From contig JAWOGF010000012.1 in the NCBI GenBank assembly GCA_046497075.1, positions 1-7,959 on the forward strand: a stretch of 7,959 bases of DNA, read 5' to 3'. Shown here piece by piece: positions 1 through 5,208 of this stretch. The number at the start of each line of letters is the position of its first letter. Within the stretch, counting starts at the first letter, position 1. This DNA comes from Saliniplasma sp046497075. Its GTDB lineage: Archaea; Thermoplasmatota; Thermoplasmata; Halarchaeoplasmatales; Halarchaeoplasmataceae. A model generated the notes under the pieces. It did not search any database, was not told where the DNA came from, and saw only the letters and a program-made list of their open reading frames with translations. The position numbers and the translations under genes were made by a program.

Positions 1-2
1 CC

Positions 3-197
3 TCTTCTGACATCAGGAGTACCGTGACCGTGCTCGAAGTCACTACCGTTGACCTGACCTCTGCAACGCAAGTTGGTGAGGTAGGTGGCAACCGTCAAAA
101 AGGGAGACGTTCTCCCCTTACAGGACGTTCCTGTAAGTTTTCTTCGGTAGTCCGAAAACCAGATGATATTTTTGGAATCAAATTCCAAATAGTGTAA
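3..197 (+). CDS. Possible C-terminal tail of a TnpB-like protein (partial, 5' end outside the window)
   Basis: The frame is open from the window edge for 64 codons and ends at TAA 195-197. The other two plus-strand frames hit stops within the first 27 bases. The readable part includes TVTVLEVTTVDLTSATQVGE followed by a basic, serine-rich stretch. This resembles, from memory, the poorly conserved tail after the zinc finger of archaeal IS605-type TnpB proteins. None of the diagnostic TnpB parts (RuvC motifs, CxxC zinc finger) is in the window. From base 102 the frame runs through perfect hairpins, as expected when the 3' end of tnpB overlaps its omega-RNA. Equally, it may be a chance open frame in a structured RNA. 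A search with the residues encoded upstream of this window would decide. Confidence 0.33.
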   Translation, partial: SSDIRSTVTVLEVTTVDLTSATQVGEVGGNRQKGRRSPLTGRSCKFSSVVRKPDDIFGIKFQIV

Positions 198-339
198 CAA
201 TTTTGAAAAAAATTATTACTAACTTAGAATTATTCTATAATTCTGAGACTCGATGGAATTCTCTTTAGAATTTCAGTAGACACGGGTGAATGGAAGGAAG
301 CACCTTCCTAACCAAAGGTTAGGTGAGTGAGGAGGTCAC
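64..339 (+). ncRNA. Candidate omega-RNA: chain of about ten tandem hairpins
   Basis: Consecutive stem-loops read directly from the sequence: 102-116 (6 bp, loop CGT), 117-137 (9 bp, loop CGT), 143-156 (5 bp, loop TAGT), 171-189 (8 bp, loop CAA), 194-219 (10 bp with one C-A mismatch, GAAA loop), 223-247 (11 bp with one T-G pair, loop TCT), 255-274 (8 bp with one G-T pair, loop CTTT), 292-308 (6 bp, loop AAGCA), 307-323 (7 bp, loop AAA) and 327-339 (4 bp, loop GGAGG). A shorter one at 64-75 has a GCAA tetraloop. The 292-308 and 307-323 stems share two bases, so they compete at their edge. The T-G and G-T pairs are wobbles only in a plus-strand RNA, which weakly favours that strand; the C-A mismatch points the other way. 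Position after a possible tnpB frame suggests an omega-RNA. The 5' limit is a guess. Confidence 0.42.
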
Positions 340-1589
340 TATTTGATGTACTCTTTTACGATATCCTCGGATATACTTTTTTCTTTGGCTATTTTACCGT
401 ACACCTTTGCACTCTTCCTGACCTTCCTTTCACACGTTTTAAAATCCACACCAACTAATCCGAACCTCGGTTCGAACCCCTCAGCCCACTCAAAGTTGTC
501 CATGAATGACCAGTACATGTAGCCTCTAACGTCATATCCTTCTTCTCTAGCCTTATGTACCTGGATCAGATGTTTCAGGATGTATTCAACTCTCCATCTA
601 TCGTCATGGGTGGCTATCCCGTTCTCCGTGATATATATCGGTCTATCATACCTATCCTGTATCTCCTTTATTCCCCTGTACAGTCCCTCTGGGTGAACAG
701 TCCACCCCATGAGAGTTTGTTCCCCATTTTCCACTAATTCGGTTTCAAAAAACATCTTAAAAGGATTCCAGCTGTGACTCGCTTCATGGAGGGTATAATA
801 ATTTAGACCTATGAAATCGGTATCACTTTCCGGAACGCTGTAACTTTTCAGAGCAGTTTTGACCTTTCCATCCCATAAACCGTCTAAAAAGTTCCAGTTA
901 AATAGGTCATTAGCCTTATCTGCGGCTTTTATATCCTTTTTCTTATCGGTTTTTGGTCTGATGTCAGGAAAATGTTTGACGATACCAACGGTCTTATTTT
1001 TTCCCTTCAATATCCTATAAGCCGCGTCGTGGGCTTTGATCAGATTTTTTTCCACTTTGGCCGACTTAAACAAAGAGGTCTTGAAAGGGGGCCATTCACC
1101 TGTCAAGTAAGAATTCATGATATAGACCATGGGTTCGTTTATAGTACAAAAGATATCAACACCAGATATCTCATCTCTGATAGTTTCCACATAATCAATC
1201 CAGTATCCGATATTCTTATCCTTGAGAAAACCTCCTTTTTCCATGAACCATGTTGGATTAGTGAAGTGGTGAAGAGTTACCATAGGCATGATACCTCTTT
1301 CATTTAGTAGATCTATGATATCCTGATATCTACTCAATGCACTGTTGCTTTTTTCTTTCTCTTTTGGAAATATCCTGCTCCACTCTATGGAGAATCTGTA
1401 AGAATCATAACCGAGTCGGTCCATCAATTCTATGTCTTCCTCGTAGCGCCTCCAGTGGTCGCAGGCTCGCCCAGAACGGTATTTCAATTTCCCTTTCTTT
1501 TCCGCCTCCCACCATTGATTATACCGGTTGCCTCCTTCGATCTGATGGGATGCAGTAGCGGTACCGAATGTAAAATCGTGAAAATCCAT
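339..1589 (-). CDS. GH1 family beta-glycosidase (probable beta-galactosidase/beta-glucosidase)
   Basis: This is a 416-residue cytoplasmic retaining beta-glycosidase with a TIM-barrel fold and no signal peptide. Visible GH1 landmarks are HQIEGG (residues 15-20, Q16 binding the -1 sugar), FSIEWSRIF (66-74), TLHHF (105-109), TINEP (149-153, acid/base E152), ITENG (320-324, nucleophile E322) and WSFMDNFEWAEGF (360-372, with E367 and W368 expected to contact the sugar O4/O6). The length is slightly short of the usual 440-480 but all catalytic parts are present. The C-terminus after RKSAKVYGKIAKE is a normal family end, so the gene is intact although its TAG stop abuts the hairpin chain. The start ATG lies 27 bases from the centre of a TATA-like box, suggesting a leaderless mRNA. 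Divergence from galT-galK makes beta-galactosides the likely substrates. This is an inference, since GH1 specificity cannot be read from motifs alone. Confidence 0.93.
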   Translation of the reverse strand: MDFHDFTFGTATASHQIEGGNRYNQWWEAEKKGKLKYRSGRACDHWRRYEEDIELMDRLGYDSYRFSIEWSRIFPKEKEKSNSALSRYQDIIDLLNERGIMPMVTLHHFTNPTWFMEKGGFLKDKNIGYWIDYVETIRDEISGVDIFCTINEPMVYIMNSYLTGEWPPFKTSLFKSAKVEKNLIKAHDAAYRILKGKNKTVGIVKHFPDIRPKTDKKKDIKAADKANDLFNWNFLDGLWDGKVKTALKSYSVPESDTDFIGLNYYTLHEASHSWNPFKMFFETELVENGEQTLMGWTVHPEGLYRGIKEIQDRYDRPIYITENGIATHDDRWRVEYILKHLIQVHKAREEGYDVRGYMYWSFMDNFEWAEGFEPRFGLVGVDFKTCERKVRKSAKVYGKIAKEKSISEDIVKEYIK

Positions 1590-1610
1590 ATGTTTAAGGT
1601 AAAAGACCAG

Positions 1611-1620
1611 ATTATATTAT
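1611..1620 (-). promoter_or_regulatory. TATA-like promoter of the GH1 gene (leaderless)
   Basis: On the minus strand the box reads ATAATATAAT, preceded by the purine-rich GGGAAAATC that could serve as a BRE. Its centre is about 27 bases from the A of the ATG at 1589. That is the usual archaeal TATA-to-start distance, so transcription would begin at or next to the start codon. No Shine-Dalgarno sequence precedes the ATG, in agreement. Confidence 0.5.
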
Positions 1621-1657
1621 GATTTTCCCTGATCGTTTTCGAAAGATTTATTTCACC

Positions 1658-1670
1658 ATGACTGTGTCAT
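1658..1670. promoter_or_regulatory. Perfect inverted repeat between the divergent promoters, candidate operator
   Basis: ATGAC-TGT-GTCAT is a perfect 5-3-5 inverted repeat placed almost midway between the GH1 TATA box (1611-1620) and the likely galT TATA box (1701-1707). A second palindrome, TTTCGAAA, lies at 1637-1644. A dimeric regulator bound here could control both directions. Function is inferred from position only. Confidence 0.25.
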
Positions 1671-1700
1671 CCTTTCAACCACCTTTAACATCCGGTTCGA

Positions 1701-1707
1701 TTAAAAA
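1701..1707 (+). promoter_or_regulatory. TATA-like promoter of the galT-galK-GH57 operon
   Basis: TTAAAAA is centred 26 bases upstream of the ATG at 1730, matching a leaderless start like that of the divergent GH1 gene. This supports 1730 as the true 5' end of galT rather than the ATG at 1773. A weaker alternative box, ATTTATT, lies around 1646-1653 and would leave an untranslated leader of roughly 50 bases. Confidence 0.35.
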
Positions 1708-1729
1708 GGTATCACAGAGAGATGGTCAC

Positions 1730-1834
1730 ATGAAATTAGATAAAAAGAAGGTAAAAAAGAAGGACGGGGTCTATGTTATCTATTACGATTTTTCCGATGT
1801 TGAGTCCTGCCCAAAAAAAGAGGAGCGTGGGTAA
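1730..1834 (+). CDS. galT: N-terminal segment of GalT in a different frame (34 codons, ends at TAA)
   Basis: The 34-residue product contains KKDGVYVIYYDF (residues 10-21). This resembles the N-terminal strand DGRELIYFD, which I recall from actinobacterial-type GalT proteins and which there precedes the SELRWDP motif. In this window SELRWDP is encoded just downstream but in the +1 frame (see the main galT entry). I therefore read this as the first part of the same gene, not an independent peptide. Joining the two parts gives a protein of 355 residues, a normal GalT length. The frame change lies between the homopolymer A7 at 1813-1819 and the TAA at 1832-1834. The ATG at 1730 has no clear Shine-Dalgarno site but fits a leaderless start. 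Confidence 0.6.
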   Translation: MKLDKKKVKKKDGVYVIYYDFSDVESCPKKEERG

Positions 1835-2798
1835 GCTGTCTGAATTGAGATGGGATCCTTTCCAAAAGGAATGGATCATCACGGCTACACATCGTCAGAA
1901 GCGTACGTTTAAACCGCCAAAAGATTTCTGTCCATTCTGCCCAGAAAAAGATTCAGGTACACATAAAGACATCGACCGAGAATACGATATAGCCGTAGTC
2001 AAGAACAGGTTTCCTTCGCTGATCCAAGATCCTCCTGATCCAGAAGTAGAGTCCGATGATATCTATAAGACCAGGAAGGCTGAAGGTATCTGCGAAGTGG
2101 TGTTGTTCACTCCAGATCATGATACCGTCATGTCGAAAGAACCTCTGAGCAAATTTATCAAATTAGTCAAGGTATGGAAAGACAGGTATGTGCAGTTGGG
2201 TAAAAAAGACTTCATCGACTATGTCTTCATATTCGAAAACAAAGGAGAAGAAGTCGGTGTCACGTTGAACCATCCCCATGGCCAGATATATGCTTATCCA
2301 TTTATCCCACCTATCATACGAAGGGAATTAGAATCCAGCAAAGAGCATCTTGAAAAACACGGTGAATGTTTATTCTGCAAAGTTCTGAGCAAAGAATATG
2401 AAGCAGAGGAAAGGATCGTATCGAAAAATGATTCGTTCACGGCCTTCGTACCGTTTTATGCTAGGTATACTTATGAAGTGCATATATATTCCAACGCTCA
2501 TCTACCTTCCCTGGAACATTTTGATAGAAAGGAAGAAGAGGACCTTGCGGATATGTTGAAGAATATCTTGTCAAGATATGATGACCTTTTCAGCTTTGAA
2601 TTTCCGTATGTCATGGCATTGCATCAAAAGCCTACCAAGGAAGGGGGCGAGGAATACTCTCACTTCCATATCGAATTCTACCCTCCTTACAGAACGGAAG
2701 ACAAGTTAAAACATCTAGCTGGAAGTGAGATAGGAGCCGGTACGTTCATAAATAACTCCTTAGCCGAGGAGAAAGGCGGAACATTAAGAGATATATAA
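1773..2798 (+). CDS. galT: Galactose-1-phosphate uridylyltransferase (main reading frame)
   Basis: GalT, a HIT-superfamily enzyme, transfers UMP from UDP-glucose to galactose-1-phosphate through a uridylyl-histidine intermediate. Counting from the ATG at 1773 (341 residues), the family parts are SELRWDP (23-29), the first metal pair CPFC (53-56), TPDHD (113-117), the active-site NHPHGQ (166-171, nucleophile H169), a second CLFC (199-202) and HFHIEFYPP (297-305, C-terminal metal ligands). Homology begins at about residue 20. The 18 codons before the GTG at 1827 look like out-of-frame reading of the true N-terminus, which sits in the other frame from 1730. Possible starts in this frame are ATG 1773, ATG 1797 and GTG 1827; none has a well-spaced Shine-Dalgarno site. 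The galK start follows 14-26 bases after the stop, so the two are co-transcribed. Confidence 0.93.
   Translation: MLSITIFPMLSPAQKKRSVGKLSELRWDPFQKEWIITATHRQKRTFKPPKDFCPFCPEKDSGTHKDIDREYDIAVVKNRFPSLIQDPPDPEVESDDIYKTRKAEGICEVVLFTPDHDTVMSKEPLSKFIKLVKVWKDRYVQLGKKDFIDYVFIFENKGEEVGVTLNHPHGQIYAYPFIPPIIRRELESSKEHLEKHGECLFCKVLSKEYEAEERIVSKNDSFTAFVPFYARYTYEVHIYSNAHLPSLEHFDRKEEEDLADMLKNILSRYDDLFSFEFPYVMALHQKPTKEGGEEYSHFHIEFYPPYRTEDKLKHLAGSEIGAGTFINNSLAEEKGGTLRDI
1811..1835 (+). other. galT: galT frame junction: A7 tract and prfB-like +1 shift layout
   Basis: Within the N-terminal frame the codons run CCA AAA AAA GAG GAG CGT GGG TAA. The galT frame resumes one base later. Removing one A from the A7 tract (1813-1819) restores one continuous gene. 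Alternatively, GAGGAG (1820-1825) is followed by three bases, then GGG in the P site and TAA in the A site. A +1 slip from GGG to GGT puts AAG (1833-1835) next, exactly in the galT frame. That order (Shine-Dalgarno-like element, 3 bases, slip codon, stop) is the layout of the bacterial release-factor-2 frameshift site. Whether this is recoding, a true mutation or a sequencing indel cannot be told from one sequence. Confidence 0.6.
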
Positions 2799-2812
2799 GG
2801 AAATGATTAAAG

Positions 2813-3889
2813 ATGGAAGGAAATATGATCAAGATCAGATCGCCTGGGAGAGTAAATCTAATAGGTGAACACACGGATTATACCGGCGGATATGTCATGC
2901 CCATGGCAGTTGATCTTTACACTGTTGTAGAGGGGAAGAAGAACGATATCGTAGATGTTTATTCCAGCGCTTTCGATGAAAGGAAAAGATTCAAGCCCGA
3001 CGATCTTACTAAGTGCGGTGGATGGCTGGATCATGTCAAAGGAGTCTATTCTGTCTTGAGAAAGGAGGGGTACGAGGTAGGCGGGATCAAAGCAAAGATC
3101 AGGGGTGATCTTCCGATAGGTTCCGGTCTGAGTGCCTCGGCCAGTTTCGAACTCGGTGTGATGTTCCTTTTGGATGATCTGTATAACCTCGAGCTGTCTA
3201 GGGAAGAGATGGCCTTACTTTGCCAAGGGGTAGAAAACGATTATGTCGGTGTATCATGTGGGATAATGGATCAATTCGCGATCTCATTGAGTAAAAAGGA
3301 CCACGTATTACATCTGGATACTGGATCCTTAGAATATGAATACGTTAAATTCCCAGAAAACCTAATAGCGGTGGTATTCCACACGGGAGTCGAAAGAGAA
3401 TTGAAATCCTCGGAATACAATCAACGGAGAAGTAAAGTGGAAGAAGCGTTAGATTCGTTGGGGGAAGAGGACTCGAAAAACATAGACCCCAGTTCACTAA
3501 AGTGCTTACCACGGATACAGAGAAAGAGATTGGGATATATCATGAGAGAAAACGATAGAGTGGTTAAAACCAAGGAAGCACTGAGGTCCGGCGATCTAGA
3601 AAAAGTAGGTGAAATCTTGACGAAAGCCCACCGAGATATATCCAAAAATTATGAGGCCAGCTGTGAAGAGTTGGATTTTATAGTAGAGAAGGCGGTAGAA
3701 CATGGAGCTTTAGGTGCAAGGTTGACTGGAGCCGGTTGGGGCGGATCCGTTATCGCCCTTCTCAGAGATAAAGATGTGGAACTATTTGCTGAGGATGTTT
3801 TTCAGGATTATAAAGAAAAATTTTCCTATCCCGGTGCAGATTACTTCTTGGTAGAGCCCACCGACGGTGTCGAAAAGGATGTGAGTTGA
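2813..3889 (+). CDS. galK: Galactokinase
   Basis: This GHMP-superfamily kinase phosphorylates galactose at C1 with ATP in the cytoplasm. In the 358-residue reading it shows the galactokinase signature GRVNLIGEHTDYTGG (12-26; R13 catalytic, E19, H20 and D22 galactose-binding), the phosphate-binding loop LPIGSGLSASAS (100-111), the catalytic base D153 in GIMDQF (150-155), and the C-terminal GHMP motif LTGAGWGGS (304-312). Length and residue spacing match archaeal enzymes of about 350 residues. The phosphate loop has SAS where most relatives have SSS. Two starts are possible: ATG 2813 (AAGGA 11 bases upstream) and ATG 2825 (GGAAGG four bases upstream). The second gives the typical MIKIRSPGRVN beginning and is equally plausible. 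The gene ends one base before the next start. Confidence 0.95.
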   Translation: MEGNMIKIRSPGRVNLIGEHTDYTGGYVMPMAVDLYTVVEGKKNDIVDVYSSAFDERKRFKPDDLTKCGGWLDHVKGVYSVLRKEGYEVGGIKAKIRGDLPIGSGLSASASFELGVMFLLDDLYNLELSREEMALLCQGVENDYVGVSCGIMDQFAISLSKKDHVLHLDTGSLEYEYVKFPENLIAVVFHTGVERELKSSEYNQRRSKVEEALDSLGEEDSKNIDPSSLKCLPRIQRKRLGYIMRENDRVVKTKEALRSGDLEKVGEILTKAHRDISKNYEASCEELDFIVEKAVEHGALGARLTGAGWGGSVIALLRDKDVELFAEDVFQDYKEKFSYPGADYFLVEPTDGVEKDVS

Positions 3890-3890
3890 T

Positions 3891-4979
3891 ATGTCATATT
3901 CATTCATATTTCACGGGAACTTACAATATGCAGAACTTTCTAAGTCTGAGATCCCTGATATAATTGAAAGGTCATACAGGCCAACTATAGACTTCTTGTT
4001 GGAAAAACAGATAAAATTCGCTCTGAATATAACTGGATATTCTTTACGTTTTATCCCGCCCGATCTCATAGAAAAGATCAAGAGAGGTATAGAAGAAGGA
4101 TTTATCGAGTTGACCGGGACGTCATATACCCATGCTATACTACCTCTTTTGGATATAGATAGAGTCGCTGAACAGATCAGGAAGGATAAAGAGAAAAAGA
4201 TGGAGATCTTTAACATAGAACCAAAAACCTTTTGGCTCCCTGAGCTAGCCTACGATCCGGTCATACCTGGGATATTAAAAGATCAGGGGTATGATGAGGT
4301 ATATGTCGATGGTGAAGCGATATTATTTTCAAGGGTGTCGAACACCGCCTTAGTAGATATCGAACCTCTGACCCCCCATCTATACAAAGCACAAAGAGGA
4401 GAAGGCAACAAGATCATCAATTATATCTGGGGACTGAGAGAATTGAAGAAAGCCGTTAAAAAATCATTTTCTGGAAAACTCACGGTAAAGGGGGTCGAAA
4501 AGATAAAGGCGATACCAGTCTGGATCTCTTTGAACAATGCAGTGATGATGGCATTAGCCGATCTTCCGATGATGAATATGAAAAAAGTGGCACAGTGGAT
4601 AAAAACCTTAGATGAAGTGATGCTATACGGTATGGATATAGAGTTCCTAGGATACAGAAAACTTGGTGGTAACGAGCTGGAGATAAACAAACTGAAGGAA
4701 TTGATCGATCGGGTAGGGTCTAGTATAGTTCTTCCCAGCAAGTTAAGAAAGGTTGACAGGACAGAATACCTGAGAACTTCAAGCTGGGCACCTGATAAAA
4801 GTCTAGATATCTGGAGAGAAGATGAAGATAACAGAAGATTGAACGAACTTTCAAAGAACATACCTGGGGAAAACGCATTCCTTGCAGAGAACAGTGATGC
4901 TAGAGGCTGGGAACCTATCCATGAGAGAAAATTGGATGCTTTCAAAGCAGTATATGACGACTGGAAAAAAGAGGAGTGA
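3891..4979 (+). CDS. GH57 family glycosidase, probable alpha-galactosidase
   Basis: The 362-residue protein has the GH57 conserved regions in order: FIFHGNLQYAE (5-15, H8 in region 1), GTSYTHAILPLL (76-87, region 2), FWLPELAYDP (114-123, nucleophile E118) and YGMDIEFLGY (246-255, acid/base D249). A tail with SSWAPDK (297-303), NSDARGWEP (334-342) and an ER box follows, as in many GH57 proteins. It lacks the extra domains of GH57 amylopullulanases and is much shorter than GH57 glucanotransferases. From memory, the Pyrococcus furiosus GH57 alpha-galactosidase is about 364 residues, uses a glutamate near position 117 and is clustered with galK and galT, so length, residue position and context all agree here. 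No signal peptide is seen, implying intracellular action. ATG follows the galK stop by one base, consistent with translational coupling. Substrate is inferred, not proven. Confidence 0.85.
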   Translation: MSYSFIFHGNLQYAELSKSEIPDIIERSYRPTIDFLLEKQIKFALNITGYSLRFIPPDLIEKIKRGIEEGFIELTGTSYTHAILPLLDIDRVAEQIRKDKEKKMEIFNIEPKTFWLPELAYDPVIPGILKDQGYDEVYVDGEAILFSRVSNTALVDIEPLTPHLYKAQRGEGNKIINYIWGLRELKKAVKKSFSGKLTVKGVEKIKAIPVWISLNNAVMMALADLPMMNMKKVAQWIKTLDEVMLYGMDIEFLGYRKLGGNELEINKLKELIDRVGSSIVLPSKLRKVDRTEYLRTSSWAPDKSLDIWREDEDNRRLNELSKNIPGENAFLAENSDARGWEPIHERKLDAFKAVYDDWKKEE

Positions 4980-5145
4980 GTTCAGTTGTGAATCTTTCAG
5001 TTTACACACACAATCAATCGTAGGAAGATCATGCTGTATAATCTTAGGAAGAGGCTGGCTTGAAAGATTAAACAAAATACGTAAATTTTGTTAACAAAAG
5101 TCCTAAAATATTTAGTCCTAACTGTTTTTAAACTTAGTCAAATTA
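4980..5145 (+). terminator. Gal operon 3' region, possible termination zone
   Basis: No gene is supported between the GH57 stop and the next promoter. Bases 4980-5070 have no coding signal. The T-rich stretch around 5120-5131 (ending TGTTTTT) and the A/T-rich hairpins before it could end transcription, since archaeal terminators are mostly U-tracts. A short direct repeat, TAGGAAGA, occurs at 5021-5028 and 5045-5052. Confidence 0.25.
5071..5121. repeat. Inverted and direct repeats upstream of the surface-protein promoter
   Basis: AACAAAAT (5071-5078) pairs with ATTTTGTT (5085-5092) around the loop ACGTAA. The second arm also forms the 14-base perfect palindrome TTTTGTTAACAAAA (5086-5099), so the two structures exclude each other. 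AGTCCTAA then occurs twice (5099-5106 and 5114-5121), flanking a small CTAAA-ATA-TTTAG hairpin (5103-5115). The block lies about 25 bases upstream of the TATA box. It may be regulator binding sites or part of the 3' end of the gal operon transcript; I cannot tell which. Confidence 0.45.
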
Positions 5146-5152
5146 TTTATAA
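5146..5152 (+). promoter_or_regulatory. TATA box of the GLUG surface-protein gene
   Basis: TTTATAA is a close match to the archaeal TATA consensus, with the A-rich TCAAATTA just upstream as a possible BRE. A start about 26 bases downstream (near 5175) would leave a leader of roughly 34 bases carrying the Shine-Dalgarno site, unlike the apparently leaderless gal genes. Confidence 0.6.
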
Positions 5153-5194
5153 CGCTGTCGCTTGCATGATTGTAATAATCAACTATTTAGATAT

Positions 5195-5202
5195 AAGGAG
5201 AT
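5195..5202 (+). promoter_or_regulatory. Shine-Dalgarno site fixing the surface-protein start
   Basis: AAGGAGAT, with GGAG at 5197-5200, lies eight bases before ATG 5209. It is the strongest ribosome binding site in the window and selects this ATG, which is followed directly by a signal peptide. Confidence 0.75.
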
Positions 5203-5208
5203 ATTGAA

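Larger units (their letters stand above)
1..339 (+). mobile_element. Probable right end of an IS200/IS605 (TnpB-type) element, truncated by the window edge
   Basis: This stretch combines a possible TnpB C-terminal reading frame (3-197) with a chain of small hairpins. The last hairpin ends GGAGGTCAC at 331-339, directly against the GH1 stop codon. IS200/IS605 elements lack terminal inverted repeats and end in subterminal hairpins, with a short cleavage tetranucleotide at the right end. TCAC at 336-339 would fit that role, by my recollection of archaeal relatives. The left end, any tnpA and most of tnpB lie outside the window. The boundary at 339 is inferred from the hairpins stopping there and the GH1 coding sequence starting. 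The region could instead be a host structured RNA or a long 3' untranslated region. Confidence 0.4.

Noticed and set aside
102..339. Integron attC sites or a tRNA in the hairpin cluster
   Set aside because: The hairpins lack attC core sites and protruding-base architecture, and no cloverleaf with a T-loop can be drawn.
1619..1729. Upstream ATG at 1619 in frame with the 34-codon galT segment
   Set aside because: It begins at the edge of the GH1 TATA box, the added residues resemble no GalT sequence, and the TATA-like box at 1701-1707 points to a start at 1730.
1813..1820. A AAA AAA G heptamer as a -1 slippery site
   Set aside because: It is correctly phased for a -1 slip, but -1 leads to the wrong frame. 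The galT body needs +1 (or -2).
4421..4945. 174-codon minus-strand open frame inside the GH57 gene
   Set aside because: It is the antisense of a gene with clear family motifs, its translation is low-complexity Ser/Phe/Ile-rich, and no promoter or ribosome site precedes it. The other antisense frames over galK and GH57 fail for the same reasons.
4991..5069. Inverted repeat AATCTTTCA / TGAAAGATT
   Set aside because: The arms are 9 bases and 61 apart with no extension on either side, so this could easily be chance.
4882..5094. 70-codon plus-strand frame across the GH57 end
   Set aside because: Most of it overlaps the GH57 C-terminus in another frame, and there is no Shine-Dalgarno site or recognisable motif.
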